Shown: one piece after another, positions 19,830 through 33,813 of the stretch
Position numbering within the stretch: the stretch's first letter is position 1
Layout of the letters: each line of letters opens with the position of its first letter
NCBI RefSeq assembly: GCF_013370205.1
Contig: NZ_JABWGV010000001.1
Location: 310,001-374,000, forward strand
DNA from: Qipengyuania atrilutea
GTDB taxonomy: Bacteria; Pseudomonadota; Alphaproteobacteria; Sphingomonadales; Sphingomonadaceae
Direction of reading: 5' to 3'
Length of the DNA stretch: 64,000 nucleotides
The notes under the pieces: model-generated
The model's input: the letters and a program-made list of their open reading frames with translations, nothing else
Told to the model about the DNA's origin: nothing
The model's database searches: none
Position numbers and translations under genes: made by a program

Positions 19830-19873
19830 AATAAAAGAGAGGGCCCGGTGCGATGGGGGAGTCGCGCCGGGCC
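19830..19873 (-). terminator. hairpin plus T-rich run between miaA and ilvB
   Basis: GGCCCGG (19867-19873 on the minus strand) pairs with CCGGGCC (19842-19848), and the minus strand continues with CTCTCTTTTAT. It could terminate miaA, or act as an attenuator terminator in the ilvB leader. It ends about 35 bases before the ilvB GTG. Confidence 0.65.
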
Positions 19874-19906
19874 GGAAACTTCTCCTATGCTTTCCTAAAC
19901 TATGCG

Positions 19907-20887
19907 TCAACGGCTTAAATCCGGAAATAATATTTCTTTCATTGCGTCAGTTTTGAAATCAGGAGGAGCTGCGCGTGTCCATGAGGCCGGCGGCTGGCGG
20001 CGGAACCAAGTGTACTGGCGCTTCGCGTAGTTACGCGTGGCCTGCGCCCCGGCGGCAATCGCTTCTTCGCGGGAGCAACCACCGCTCAGGTAGCTGGCGA
20101 TTTCACGAACGCCGATCGCGCGCATGACGGGAAGGGCGGGGTCGAGGTCGCGGGCGAGCAGTTCGCGCACTTCCTCGACCGCGCCTTCATCGAACATCTG
20201 TGCGAAGCGCCGGTCGCACCGCTCGTACAGCCACCCGCGGTCCGGCAGCAGTACGGCCGCCCGCAGGTCCACTTCCTCGCCGATTCCGCCGACTTTCTCC
20301 TGCCGCCAGTCGCGGATCGATTTGCCGGTGGAGCGCACCACTTCGAGCGCGCGAGTCGTTCGCGCGGCGTCGGCAGGGGCGAGCGCGGCGGCGCTTTGCG
20401 GGTCTTCTTGTGTTAGCGCTGCGTAGGCTTCGTCCTGCGGCATCGCCCGTACCTCGGACCGAATGGCTGGATCGATCGGCGGAATGGGCGCGATCCCGTC
20501 GAGCAGGGTTTGCAGATACATACCGGTCCCGCCGACGAGGATCGGGACGACGTGAGCCCCGTGCAGTTCCGCAATCACGCGCTTCGCCTCGGCCGCCCAA
20601 TCGGCTGCGGAGCACGCTTGCGCTCCGTCCCACGTGCCGAAGAGGTGATGTGGCACGCCCGTCATCTCGTCTTCGGAAGGCCGCGCGGACAGCACCGTCA
20701 GATCGGCATAGACCTGCGCGCTGTCGGAGTTAATGATGGCGGCCGATTGTCCGGTATTCTCCAGCGCTTGCGCGAGACCGACGGCAAATGCGCTCTTGCC
20801 GCTGGCGGTTGGCCCTGCAATGAGCGCGAGCGGCGGCTTCCTGCCGCCGAACAGGGGAGCATCCGGTTTGGCCATCGCGCGCGTCAT
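19907..20887 (-). CDS. miaA: tRNA dimethylallyltransferase MiaA
   Basis: A 326-residue enzyme that adds dimethylallyl to A37 of tRNAs reading UNN codons. The P-loop [19 protein letters not shown] is at about 16-34, followed by [20 protein letters not shown] and [19 protein letters not shown]. The C-terminal tail after YTWFRRQPP is unusually AT-rich: the last 11 codons include ATA, TTA and TTA. The start could also be the ATG at 20875. Its 5' end overlaps the divergent serB start. Confidence 0.94.
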   Translation of the reverse strand: MTRAMAKPDAPLFGGRKPPLALIAGPTASGKSAFAVGLAQALENTGQSAAIINSDSAQVYADLTVLSARPSEDEMTGVPHHLFGTWDGAQACSAADWAAEAKRVIAELHGAHVVPILVGGTGMYLQTLLDGIAPIPPIDPAIRSEVRAMPQDEAYAALTQEDPQSAAALAPADAARTTRALEVVRSTGKSIRDWRQEKVGGIGEEVDLRAAVLLPDRGWLYERCDRRFAQMFDEGAVEEVRELLARDLDPALPVMRAIGVREIASYLSGGCSREEAIAAGAQATRNYAKRQYTWFRRQPPASWTRAAPPDFKTDAMKEILFPDLSR

Positions 20888-21752
20888 AGCAGATCCCGAT
20901 CACTTGTCCCGGACGTTCGACGACGCCCTGCGCGCGCTTGCGGCCGAGGGTTTGCCGGTCGCTTTGGCGCAGATGCTGAACGACGAGGGGACCGTACTCG
21001 AATTTTCGTTCCCCGAAGGCTCGCCGCAGCGCCTTCATGCCGCACTGGTTGAAAAATTCGCACCCTGCGACGTGCTGGTCGGTGCGGACACTCTGGCGCC
21101 CCCGCACCTGTTCGTTTCGGACATGGATTCGACCATGATCGGCCAGGAATGCATCGACGAACTCGCCGATTACGCGGGCCTCAAGGAAAAGATTTCCGCG
21201 ATAACGGAGCGCGCGATGCAGGGCGAACTCGACTTCGAGGCTGCGCTTCGCGAGCGGGTCGCGCTGCTCGAAGGGCTGGAGGAGCAGGCGATTAGCGACT
21301 GTCTTTCCGAACGGATCGAGCCGATGGCAGGCGCGCGCGAACTGGTGGCGACGCTGAAGCATAAAGGCGCACACTGCGTGCTCGTGACCGGCGGCTTCCA
21401 TCACTTCGCCGATCCGATCGGGGAAATGCTGGGCTTCGACCGAGTGGTCGGCAACCGGCTCGGCGTTGCGGACGGCAAGCTGACCGGCAAGCTCGTCGGC
21501 CCGGTGGTCGACAGTTCGGTCAAGCGCAGCGTGCTCGAAGAAGAGCGCGAGCGGCTCGGAGAGGGCGCGCTGGTGCTCGCGACCGGCGACGGGGCGAATG
21601 ACATCCCGATGATCGAGGCTGCGGATTACGGCGTGGCCTATCACGCCAAGCCGAAAGCGCGCGAGGCAGCGAACGGCAGCATCGGCGCGGGCGATCTGAC
21701 TTCGGTGCTGACGCTACTCGGTATCGATCACAGCGATTGGGTCGCTGCCTAA
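20868..21752 (+). CDS. serB: phosphoserine phosphatase SerB
   Basis: A 294-residue HAD-family phosphatase for the last step of serine synthesis. HAD motif I is [15 protein letters not shown], motif II VTGGF, and motif [22 protein letters not shown]. The frame is open far upstream inside miaA, but the TTG at 20868 has a strong AGGGGAG seven bases before it and gives a family-like N terminus ([12 protein letters not shown]), so I place the start there. This overlaps the divergent miaA start by 20 bases. Confidence 0.9.
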   Translation: MAIARVIADPDHLSRTFDDALRALAAEGLPVALAQMLNDEGTVLEFSFPEGSPQRLHAALVEKFAPCDVLVGADTLAPPHLFVSDMDSTMIGQECIDELADYAGLKEKISAITERAMQGELDFEAALRERVALLEGLEEQAISDCLSERIEPMAGARELVATLKHKGAHCVLVTGGFHHFADPIGEMLGFDRVVGNRLGVADGKLTGKLVGPVVDSSVKRSVLEEERERLGEGALVLATGDGANDIPMIEAADYGVAYHAKPKAREAANGSIGAGDLTSVLTLLGIDHSDWVAA

Positions 21753-21758
21753 CCGAGG

Positions 21759-22421
21759 TCAGAGCCAGGTCGTAATCGCGGAGAGCGGCTTCTTGGTCGC
21801 TGCGTGCCGCGTCACCGTGGCGGCGTCCGCTGGCTTGCCGACTACGACGATCATCAGCGGCTTCTCATGCGCCGGACGCCCGCAGATTTCGCGCAGGAAG
21901 TTCATCGGCGAGGGCGTATGCGTCAGCGTCGCGCAGCCTGCCTCATGGAGCACGGTGAGCAGCATCCCGCAAGCAATTCCGACGCTTTCGTTGACGTAGT
22001 AATTCTGCGTTTCGCCGTCGCGCTCGATCCCGCCCTTGCGCTGTGCGAACACAACGATCAGCCACGGCGCGGTTTCGAGGAAGGGCTTGTTCGCGTCCGT
22101 ACCGAAAGGCGCAAGCGCACCAAGCCATTCGTCGCCCGCCTTGCCCGAATAAAAGGCGCGCTCTTCCTTCTCCGCCGCTTCGCGGATGGCGCATTTCTTC
22201 TCCGGCGAAGAGATCGCGACGAAGTGCCACGGCTGGTGGTTCGCGCCGTTTGGCGCTGAGCCGGCAGCGGAGATGGCGGCCTCGATTACCTGGCGCGGGA
22301 TCAGCTCATCTGAGAAATAGCGGCAGCTTCGCCGGGCCGCGAGCCGGTCGCGCATTGCTTCGGCCCGCGCGATACGCTCGTCGTCGGAGAGGTCCGGCAG
22401 GTTGTAGGGCAGGTTGCTCAT
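21759..22421 (-). CDS. nitroreductase family protein
   Basis: A 220-residue FMN-dependent oxidoreductase. The FMN-binding N-terminal motif RLAARRSCRYFSDELIP and the SAPNGANHQPWHFVAI region are typical; later GIACGMLLTVLHEAGCATLTHTPSP also fits. The physiological electron acceptor is not predictable. It follows purL's reverse-strand upstream neighbour spacing closely (purL ends 15 bases downstream of its start), so the nitroreductase is transcribed just after purL. Confidence 0.88.
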   Translation of the reverse strand: MSNLPYNLPDLSDDERIARAEAMRDRLAARRSCRYFSDELIPRQVIEAAISAAGSAPNGANHQPWHFVAISSPEKKCAIREAAEKEERAFYSGKAGDEWLGALAPFGTDANKPFLETAPWLIVVFAQRKGGIERDGETQNYYVNESVGIACGMLLTVLHEAGCATLTHTPSPMNFLREICGRPAHEKPLMIVVVGKPADAATVTRHAATKKPLSAITTWL

Positions 22422-22436
22422 CGAACCTGCCGCGCC

Positions 22437-24689
<2,253 letters not shown>

Positions 24690-24825
24690 GCGATGCGCGT
24701 TAGCGCCGCGCGCCCTTTGCCGCTAGTCCCGCCGCGCCATTATGCGGCGTCTGCTACCCATCCGGCATGACGCCTGCCGCGCCGCTTGACCCCGCCGCTT
24801 TGCCCCGCCAAAGCTTGCCGCCGCC

Positions 24826-25077
24826 ATGGACGAAGCTGCGCCGAACCTTACCGAACTGACTTTCGAGGATGCGCTGCGTCAGCTCGAAGCGGTCGTGAAA
24901 CAACTCGAGAGCGGCGACGTACCGCTCGACGAATCCATCGATCTTTACGAGCGCGGCGAGGCGCTGCGCAAACATTGTCAGGCCCGCCTCGATGCGGCGC
25001 AGGCGCGGATCCAGAAGATCGTGACCGATGCGTCGGGCAAGCCGGTGCGGACAGAGGAATTCGGCAGCGATGGCTGA
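24826..25077 (+). CDS. xseB: exodeoxyribonuclease VII small subunit
   Basis: An 83-residue all-helical protein that associates with XseA to form the ssDNA exonuclease VII. The family core is LTFEDALRQLEAVVKQLESGDVPLDESIDLYERGEALRKHC, written here only as its key parts LTFEDALRQLE and LDESIDLYERG. The ispA start lies within its last codons (ATGGCTGATAA overlap). The xseB-ispA pairing is common in proteobacteria. xseA is not in the window. Confidence 0.93.
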   Translation: MDEAAPNLTELTFEDALRQLEAVVKQLESGDVPLDESIDLYERGEALRKHCQARLDAAQARIQKIVTDASGKPVRTEEFGSDG

Positions 25078-25996
25078 TAAGGCCGGTGCGAACGTTGTCA
25101 GCGGCCGGTTGGGCAAGGCACTTACGCGGGTCCAGCGCGAGGTGGACGATTTCTTCGATGCCGCTCTTGTCGTTCCCAATGATGCGCGCCGCCGGCTGGT
25201 CGATGCCATGCGCTATGCCGTGGTGGGCGGTGGCAAGCGGGTCCGCCCCCTCCTTTGTATTGCGACGGCCGACCTGTTCGGCGTGGACCGCGCGACATCG
25301 CTGCGTGCCGGATGCGCGGTCGAGGCAATCCACGTCTATTCGCTGATCCACGACGATCTTCCCTGCATGGACGATGACGAACTGCGGCACGGGCGAGAAA
25401 CCGTCCATCTCAAGTTCGACGAGGCGACGGCTGTGCTGGCGGGCGATTCGCTGCACGCCTTCGCGTTCGAGTTGCTCTCCGGCCAGCACATGAGCGGCGA
25501 CCCGTTCACCCGCGCGCAGCTCGTCGAGTGTCTCGCGCTGGCAAGCGGCCACAACGGCATGGCGGGCGGGCAGATGATGGACCTCGCCGCCGATTACGAA
25601 GACGTGCCGCCGTTCGATCTGCATTCGATCACCCGGCTGCAGCAACTGAAGACTGGCGCGCTGCTCAGTGCTTCGGTCGAGATGGGAATGATCCTAGGTC
25701 ATGTGCCGCATGAAGGGCGGGGCAACCTGACGAACTATGCGCGCGACATCGGCCTCGCGTTCCAGATCGCCGACGACCTGCTCGATGTCGAAGGGGATGA
25801 GGACAAGGCCGGCAAGGCACTTCGGAAAGACGACGAGAAGGGCAAGCAGACTTTCGTGACTCTAATGGGAGTGGATCAGGCCCGCGCGCAGGCCCGCGCA
25901 CTCGTCGACCAGGCGATCGGTCATCTGGCACCATACGGCGAAGAGGCCGTGCTACTGGCGGACCTCGCGCGCTTCATCGTGGAACGGGACAGGTAG
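25070..25996 (+). CDS. ispA: farnesyl diphosphate synthase (polyprenyl synthetase)
   Basis: A 308-residue isoprenoid chain-elongating enzyme. The first aspartate-rich motif is in SLIHDDLPCMDDDELRHG and the second in AFQIADDLLDVEGDEDKAGK; the substrate-binding GGGKRVRPLL lies near residue 50. The ATG at 25070 overlaps the end of xseB by eight bases. The product would feed quinones, undecaprenyl phosphate and carotenoids. Confidence 0.93.
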   Translation: MADKAGANVVSGRLGKALTRVQREVDDFFDAALVVPNDARRRLVDAMRYAVVGGGKRVRPLLCIATADLFGVDRATSLRAGCAVEAIHVYSLIHDDLPCMDDDELRHGRETVHLKFDEATAVLAGDSLHAFAFELLSGQHMSGDPFTRAQLVECLALASGHNGMAGGQMMDLAADYEDVPPFDLHSITRLQQLKTGALLSASVEMGMILGHVPHEGRGNLTNYARDIGLAFQIADDLLDVEGDEDKAGKALRKDDEKGKQTFVTLMGVDQARAQARALVDQAIGHLAPYGEEAVLLADLARFIVERDR

Positions 25997-26003
25997 ACAT
26001 CTG

Positions 26004-26510
26004 ATGCGCATCGGCATTTATCCCGGCACCTTCGATCCGGTCACTCTGGGTCACGCGGATATCATCCGCCGCGGTGCGAAGCTCGTCGACAAGCTGATCG
26101 TCGGCGTGACTACCAACCCATCGAAGAACCCCATGTTCACGCCCGACGAACGGATGGAAATGATGCGCGGCGAGATCGACCGGCTCGGTCTGCAGAATGT
26201 CGAGATAGAAGGCTTCGATGCGCTGCTGATGAAGTTCGCCCGGCATGTCGGCGCAGGCATCATCATTCGCGGCCTGCGCGCAGTCGCGGATTTCGAGTAC
26301 GAATACCAGATGGCGGGGATGAACCAGCAGATCGACGATACGATCGAGACCGTGTTCCTCATGGCGGACATCTCGCTGCAGCCGATCGCGTCCAAGCTGG
26401 TGAAGGAAATCGCCATCTACGGCGGTGATATCGCGCCCTTCGTCAGCGCGCCGGTGCGGCAGCTGGTCGAGGAGCGGGTCGAGACCATTGGGCGGCGCGG
26501 CGAATACTGA
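26004..26510 (+). CDS. coaD: phosphopantetheine adenylyltransferase
   Basis: A 168-residue nucleotidyltransferase for the penultimate step of coenzyme A synthesis. The T/HxGH-type motif GTFDPVTLGHADIIRR lies at 8-23, with LIVGVTTNPSKNP following and IIRGLRAVADFEYEYQM in the middle. Length is typical. It follows ispA by seven bases, so probably co-transcribed. Confidence 0.95.
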   Translation: MRIGIYPGTFDPVTLGHADIIRRGAKLVDKLIVGVTTNPSKNPMFTPDERMEMMRGEIDRLGLQNVEIEGFDALLMKFARHVGAGIIIRGLRAVADFEYEYQMAGMNQQIDDTIETVFLMADISLQPIASKLVKEIAIYGGDIAPFVSAPVRQLVEERVETIGRRGEY

Positions 26511-26602
26511 GGACGGTACTTCCGGCATTCATTGAAACGACAGTCGATGCGCTCTAAGCGGCGACCCTGACACCTTACGAACAGAAAATCGGCGATATAA
26601 CG

Positions 26603-27292
26603 ATGCTCAAATCCATTCTCGCATTCGGCGCGGCAGCGGCGCTCGCCATGCCCGCTTCTTTGATGGCGCAGGATGCTCCGCCCGAGGCGGCGCCGGTATC
26701 GCAGCCTGCGACGAACTACAGCGCGAAGGTGAACTTCAACCTTTCGGAAGACCGCGACAATATCCTGCTGCTGGACCTGTCCAACGGCCAGCGGGTCGCG
26801 GTTCGCCTGATGCCCGAATGGGCGCCCAATCACGTAGAGCGCGTCAAGACGCTGTCGCGCCAAGGCTTTTACGACGGGGTCATCTTCCACCGCGTCATCG
26901 ACGGGTTCATGGCGCAAAGCGGCGATCCGACCGGGACCGGGCAGGGGGGTTCGCAGCTTCCCGATCTCGAGGAAGAGTTCAATCCGCTGCCGCACGTGCG
27001 CGGAACGATCTCCATGGCGCGCGGCAGCGAGGAAGACAGCGCCAACAGCCAGTTCTTCATCGTCTTCTACCCGCGCTTCAGCCTCGACAAGCGCTACACG
27101 AATTTCGGCCGGGTCATTTCCGGTATGGAAGCGGTCGATGCCATCAACAGGGGCGAGCCGCCTGCCGATCCGACGCGCATTCTGCAAGCTTCGATCGCGA
27201 GCGACAATCGTCCGGTTCCGGTAATGCCGCAGCCGGCTCCGGCGGAAGAGATCAGCGTGGAAGACCTCTCCGCGCCGCTCGAAGCGCAGTAA
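26603..27292 (+). CDS. periplasmic cyclophilin-type peptidyl-prolyl isomerase
   Basis: A 229-residue protein with a signal peptide ending in LMAQD. The cyclophilin core contains [28 protein letters not shown] and NSQFFIVF, the family's substrate-binding residues. A 40-residue acidic tail follows the domain. It would assist folding of exported proteins. It precedes queA, separated by 37 bases. Confidence 0.92.
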   Translation: MLKSILAFGAAAALAMPASLMAQDAPPEAAPVSQPATNYSAKVNFNLSEDRDNILLLDLSNGQRVAVRLMPEWAPNHVERVKTLSRQGFYDGVIFHRVIDGFMAQSGDPTGTGQGGSQLPDLEEEFNPLPHVRGTISMARGSEEDSANSQFFIVFYPRFSLDKRYTNFGRVISGMEAVDAINRGEPPADPTRILQASIASDNRPVPVMPQPAPAEEISVEDLSAPLEAQ

Positions 27293-27329
27293 ACATCGCC
27301 GGCCCGCGCGGCGGGTCGCGGTTGATCCG

Positions 27330-29539
<2,210 letters not shown>

Positions 29540-29581
29540 ATGCTGTCGGCCGTGGCTATCGCGGACAAGTTGGGGGACATT

Positions 29582-31573
29582 ATGATACGCAACATTTTCT
29601 TGGCGCTTGCCGGATCCGGTGCGGTTTGTTCGCTGCCGCTTTATGCGCAGACGACCGACCTTGAGGAAGCTGCCATTGTTTTCGGCTCCCGCGAAGAGAT
29701 TGCCGACATCAGCCTTTCTCCGTCCGGAAACAAGCTTGCTTACGTTTCGCCGGTCGGTAATTCGACCGAAGCCATTTACGTTGTCAATCTGGTGGCCAGT
29801 GCCGAACCGGTCCCGATTACGAAGTACGAGGAGAAAACGGGGCAGATCACGTCGTGTGACTGGGCGACCGAGGAGCGCTTGGTTTGCACTGTTTTTGTGA
29901 CTGCTAAGAGCGGCGGTATGCTGCTCGGCTTTACGCGCGTACTCGCAGTTGGCGACGACGGAAAAGAAGCGAAAATGCTGACAGAGCGAACGTCTTTCCG
30001 GGCTTTGGGGCTTAAGCAGGATGGAGGCGACGTACTCTCTCTCGACCTGGACGGTGATACGAACAAGATCTTGATGACCAGCCAGTGGGTTAAGGAAAGT
30101 ACCATTGGAACGCGCCTTGCCAATGATCGGGAGGGACTGGGAGTGGATAAGATCGACGTAGTGACCGGGCGGCGTACGAAGGTCGAAAATCCGGACGCCG
30201 ATGCAATCGGATATGTTGCGGACGGATCTGGCGAAGTGCGCCTCAAGATACGTCAGCCGGATACGTCCTCGGGCTATGCCGCGGATCGGCTGCTGTTCTA
30301 CTTCAGGCTTCAAGGTTCGAACAGATGGGAGCTACTGTCCCGGGTCAATACTGACAGTCAGACGTACGACGGCCTCTATCCAGTAGCGATCGATTCAACC
30401 CAAAATATCGCTTACGCTTTCGCCCAAAAAGACGGTCACGAGGCGCTTTACACGATCCCGCTCGAAGAAAATGGCGAGCCTTCGTTGATGATGGCGCGGG
30501 AAGACGCGGATATAGATAGGCTCATCCGCATTGGCCGAGACCGCCGGGTGGTTGGCGCTAGCTACGCGACCGAAAAGCGCGAGATCGCCTATCTCGATCC
30601 GGAATTGAAAGCTTTGTCGCAACAGCTTCACCAAGCGTTGCCGGGACAACCGCTCGTCAACATCATCGGTGCAAGCGCTGACGAAAGTAAACTGATGATC
30701 GTGGCGGCGAGCGACACCGATCCCGGGATGACGTATCTGTACGACAAGGCGACGCATCAGCTTGAACCACTCTTGCCCCTGAGACGATTCATGGACGGGC
30801 GCGAAATGGGAAAGATGACTCCGGTCTCCTTTCCAGCTGGCGATGGTACGATGATTCCCGGATACCTCACCCTTCCGCCGAACTCGGACGGGAAGGATTT
30901 GCCAGCCATCGTTCTGCCGCACGGCGGACCGAGCGCGCGCGATGAGTGGGGTTTTGATTGGCTCGTCCAGTTCTTCACCGCACGCGGATACGCGGTCTTG
31001 CAACCCAACTATCGCGGGTCGTCAGGGTACGGCAGTGAGTGGTTCGGCAAGAACGGTTTCCAGGCATGGGAAACGGCGATCGGCGATGTGAACGACGCCG
31101 GGCGCTGGCTCGTGAAAGAGGGTATTGCCAACCGCGAAAAGCTCGCAGTCGTAGGTTGGTCTTACGGGGGATACGCTGCATTACAATCGCAAGTTCTCGA
31201 TCCGGAACTGTACAAGGCTGTTGTCGCTATCGCACCTGTGACCGATCTGGAGCAACTGCGATCCGAGAGCATGCGCTATGTCAGCGGCAAACTGGTCGAC
31301 GCGTTTATTGGAAGCGGCGATCATGTCCGCACTGGTAGTCCGGCACGGAACGCCGAGAAGTTTCAGTCGCCGGTACTGCTCGTGCACGGGGATCTCGACC
31401 AGAACGTCGATATCGCGCAGTCCCGGGTAATGAAGAACAAGCTGGAAAACGCAGGAAAACGGGTCGAATTTTTGGAGTTCGAAAACGTGACGCACTCGCT
31501 CGGCGAAACCGAGGTACGGATCGCAATGTTGAAAAAAGTGGACGATTTTCTAGCGTCAAATCTCGCTCAGTGA
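29582..31573 (+). CDS. S9-family (prolyl oligopeptidase-like) serine peptidase, secreted
   Basis: A 663-residue protein. The start is placed at the ATG at 29582, preceded by GGGGGA, because it begins a proper signal peptide (IRNIFLALAGSG...LYAQ). A beta-propeller-like region covers about 25-390, then an alpha/beta hydrolase domain with nucleophile S527 in GWSYGG, D606 in HGDLDQN and H638 in NVTHS. It probably cleaves peptides in the periplasm. Hand counts show lower GC than tgt (30 of 60 bases at 30061-30120 against 41 of 60 at 28861-28920), suggesting later acquisition. Confidence 0.88.
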   Translation: MIRNIFLALAGSGAVCSLPLYAQTTDLEEAAIVFGSREEIADISLSPSGNKLAYVSPVGNSTEAIYVVNLVASAEPVPITKYEEKTGQITSCDWATEERLVCTVFVTAKSGGMLLGFTRVLAVGDDGKEAKMLTERTSFRALGLKQDGGDVLSLDLDGDTNKILMTSQWVKESTIGTRLANDREGLGVDKIDVVTGRRTKVENPDADAIGYVADGSGEVRLKIRQPDTSSGYAADRLLFYFRLQGSNRWELLSRVNTDSQTYDGLYPVAIDSTQNIAYAFAQKDGHEALYTIPLEENGEPSLMMAREDADIDRLIRIGRDRRVVGASYATEKREIAYLDPELKALSQQLHQALPGQPLVNIIGASADESKLMIVAASDTDPGMTYLYDKATHQLEPLLPLRRFMDGREMGKMTPVSFPAGDGTMIPGYLTLPPNSDGKDLPAIVLPHGGPSARDEWGFDWLVQFFTARGYAVLQPNYRGSSGYGSEWFGKNGFQAWETAIGDVNDAGRWLVKEGIANREKLAVVGWSYGGYAALQSQVLDPELYKAVVAIAPVTDLEQLRSESMRYVSGKLVDAFIGSGDHVRTGSPARNAEKFQSPVLLVHGDLDQNVDIAQSRVMKNKLENAGKRVEFLEFENVTHSLGETEVRIAMLKKVDDFLASNLAQ

Positions 31574-31666
31574 GCTGATCTCTTTGCTTGGCGCCGAGGC
31601 CGTGCGGTGGATGCGATAAACGCGTTCCCGTGGCCCGCGCCAACGTCTGTACCGTTGGCAGCTAAC

Positions 31667-31849
31667 CTAAACTTCGCGCAGTTCCAGCACCGTTCCGCGG
31701 TACATGATGAACTGGCCGAGCGGATCCAGATAGCCTGCTCCGATCCGGAATGCGAGCCGCTGTGCCTCTTCCAGGCTGCGGTACCATTTCCCGCGCCGGT
31801 TCGGAGTGATGAAGCGATACTGGATCATAAATCCGAAACCCGGATTCAT
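31667..31849 (-). CDS. small hypothetical protein (60 residues)
   Basis: A short frame on the rpsD strand, downstream of the rpsD terminator. It has ordered protein character: an aromatic/basic start (FMIQYRFITPNRRGKWY), an amphipathic helix SLEEAQRLAFRIG and a strand-like end QFIMYRGTVLELREV. I do not recognise a family. Start choice is uncertain: the ATG at 31849 or 31828; neither has a strong ribosome-binding site. Confidence 0.5.
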   Translation of the reverse strand: MNPGFGFMIQYRFITPNRRGKWYRSLEEAQRLAFRIGAGYLDPLGQFIMYRGTVLELREV

Positions 31850-31894
31850 TACCCGAGTTCCGCAGCTTAGAGCGGATTTGCGACAAGCCGAGCA

Positions 31895-31922
31895 CAAAAA
31901 AGGCGGCCCGTTCGGACCGCCT
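31895..31922 (-). terminator. rho-independent terminator of rpsD
   Basis: The minus strand forms AGGCGGTCC-GAAC-GGGCCGCCT followed by a run of T (forward AAAAAA at 31896-31901). It starts 24 bases after the rpsD stop codon. Confidence 0.9.
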
Positions 31923-31945
31923 CTTTGCTGTTCAATTTTCGCTGC

Positions 31946-32560
31946 TTAGCGCGAGTAGAACTCGACCACGAGGTTCGGTTCCATCGTCACCGGATAGGGC
32001 ACTTCGTCGAGCGCCGGCACGCGGGTGAAAGTCACCTTGTCGTTGCCGTCGGGCGCGACGTAATCGGGAATGTCACGCTCCGGAAGGCTTTGTGCTTCGA
32101 TGATAAGCGCCATGTCCTTCGCCTTGTTGCCGAGGCTGATGACATCGCCCACCGCGCAGCGGCGGCTTGGGATGTTGCACTTCACGCCGTTCACATAGAT
32201 GTGCCCGTGGTTCACGATCTGCCGGGCGGAGAAGATCGTTGGCGCGAACTTTGCGCGGTAGACGATCATGTCGAGCCGCTGCTCCAGCAGACCGATCAGG
32301 TTCTGGCCGGTATCGCCGCGCATGCGCGAAGCTTCCTTATAAGTCGCGCGGAATTGCTTCTCGGTAACGTCGCCGTAATAGCCCTTGAGCTTCTGCTTGG
32401 CGCGCAGCTGCAGGCCGAAGTCGCTCGTCTTGCTCTTGCGGCGCTGACCGTGCTGGCCCGGACCGTAGGAACGCTTGTTGACCGGTGAATTCGGACGACC
32501 CCAGATGTTTTCGCCCATCCGGCGGTCGAGTTTATGCTTGGCGCTTTTGCGCTTCGACAT
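31946..32560 (-). CDS. rpsD: 30S ribosomal protein S4
   Basis: A 204-residue ribosomal protein binding 16S rRNA near its 5' domain. The N terminus is [20 protein letters not shown], and the S4 RNA-binding domain lies at about 94-155 with [14 protein letters not shown] and [14 protein letters not shown]. It is a single-gene unit here with its own terminator, not in the alpha operon as in E. coli. Confidence 0.97.
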   Translation of the reverse strand: MSKRKSAKHKLDRRMGENIWGRPNSPVNKRSYGPGQHGQRRKSKTSDFGLQLRAKQKLKGYYGDVTEKQFRATYKEASRMRGDTGQNLIGLLEQRLDMIVYRAKFAPTIFSARQIVNHGHIYVNGVKCNIPSRRCAVGDVISLGNKAKDMALIIEAQSLPERDIPDYVAPDGNDKVTFTRVPALDEVPYPVTMEPNLVVEFYSR

Positions 32561-32764
32561 GGGTATTCTCCAATTTGCGTATCGCCGCCCCGTTGGCGGC
32601 GCTTCAACCCGGTATCGCCCACCGCGCCAGATCTGCGCGATGCGGCTGCCGCTTCACCGGGATGCGGAGCCAAACTTGCGAAGGCGCGCGAATAGCAGGA
32701 TTGGCGCAATCGTCAAGCGCCGCGGCACTAGCCGAATCGCGCCCGAGCGGGCAGGGCGCCGGGC

Positions 32765-33073
32765 ATGAACAGACAAGCGAAATCGCCCGACGATTGCCGG
32801 ACCATGCAGGAAGTACGGGAAGGGGTCGACCAAACCGACCGCGAACTGATGATGCTGCTCGAGAAGCGCTTCTGCTACATGCGGGCGGCGGCTCGGATAA
32901 AGCCGGACCGCGGCGCGGTGCGTGACGAAGCGCGCAAGGCGGCGGTAATCGCGGCAGCGGGCGCGGATGCCGAGCGGGCGGGGCTCCCCAAGGCGGAAAT
33001 CGAGGCGTTGTGGGAGCGTCTGGTCGAAACCTCGATCGCCTATGAACTCGAAGAATGGGACCGTACGCGGTAG
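32765..33073 (+). CDS. chorismate mutase (AroQ type)
   Basis: A 102-residue all-helical enzyme converting chorismate to prephenate. The first helix VDQTDRELMMLLEKRFCYMRAAARIK carries the usual arginine and lysine positions, shown in parts as LLEKRFCYM and AARIK; the later helix ends in IEALWERLVETSIAYE. It is a stand-alone form without a prephenate dehydratase domain, similar in size to PchB-type enzymes. It is convergent with trmJ, 14 bases apart. Confidence 0.85.
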   Translation: MNRQAKSPDDCRTMQEVREGVDQTDRELMMLLEKRFCYMRAAARIKPDRGAVRDEARKAAVIAAAGADAERAGLPKAEIEALWERLVETSIAYELEEWDRTR

Positions 33074-33087
33074 AACCCGAGAGCTAC

Positions 33088-33813
33088 TTACCTGCGCTCT
33101 CCGCGAGGCGGGTTTTCCAGGGTCGATAGTATGCCGCGCATGGTCCGCACCTCGAGGTGGTTCCATCCTGGCGATGTCAGCACGTTGCGCAGCGTGCGCT
33201 TGCTCGCCTCGGCGCGTTCTTCGGGCAGGAAATAGTTCTTGGCCGCCAGCATGCGTTCGGCATGGGCGATAAGTCCTTCGAGTTCGGACTGCGGGGCAGG
33301 GGGCAGGGCATCGGTCTTGGGCGGCTGAACCATCCCTTCCGACCGCGACCATTCGTAGGCGCAGAGGATCACCGCCTGCGCCAGATTGAGCGAGCCGAAC
33401 TCCGGATTGATCGGCACGGTAAGGATACTGCGCGCGAGGCTGACATCTGCCGCATCGAGCCCGGAGCGTTCGGGTCCGAACAGGATCGCGCTCTTGCCAG
33501 ACGACACCCGGATCGCAGAAGCGGCTTCTTCAGGTCCGACGACCGGCTTGGTGTCGCCGCGCTTGCGAACCGTAGTCGCGAAGACTTCGACGCAGTCCGC
33601 GACCGCTTCGGCGGTCGTATCGAACAGCTTCGCTTCGGCAAGAATCCGATCAGCCCCTGCCGCCGCCGGCCCAGCACTGGGGTTGGGCCAGCCGTCGCGC
33701 GGCGCGACCAGCCGCATCTCGGTCAGCCCGAAATTGAGCATGGCGCGCGCTGCCTTGCCGATATTTTCGCCAAGCTGCGGACGCACAAGCACGATTGCGG
33801 GCTGCTCAGCCAT
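33088..33813 (-). CDS. TrmJ-type RNA 2'-O-methyltransferase (SpoU family)
   Basis: A 241-residue knotted methyltransferase. Motif 1 is [18 protein letters not shown], motif 2 [19 protein letters not shown] and motif 3 [16 protein letters not shown]; together with the C-terminal helical extension this fits TrmJ, which methylates tRNA position 32. Assignment to TrmJ within the family is by resemblance. It overlaps nrdR by eight bases. Confidence 0.88.
   Translation of the reverse strand: MAEQPAIVLVRPQLGENIGKAARAMLNFGLTEMRLVAPRDGWPNPSAGPAAAGADRILAEAKLFDTTAEAVADCVEVFATTVRKRGDTKPVVGPEEAASAIRVSSGKSAILFGPERSGLDAADVSLARSILTVPINPEFGSLNLAQAVILCAYEWSRSEGMVQPPKTDALPPAPQSELEGLIAHAERMLAAKNYFLPEERAEASKRTLRNVLTSPGWNHLEVRTMRGILSTLENPPRGERR

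Noticed and set aside
18107-19831. Plus-strand open frame opposite ilvB (574 codons)
   Set aside because: Same antisense artefact; composition is not protein-like and the reverse-strand gene is certain.
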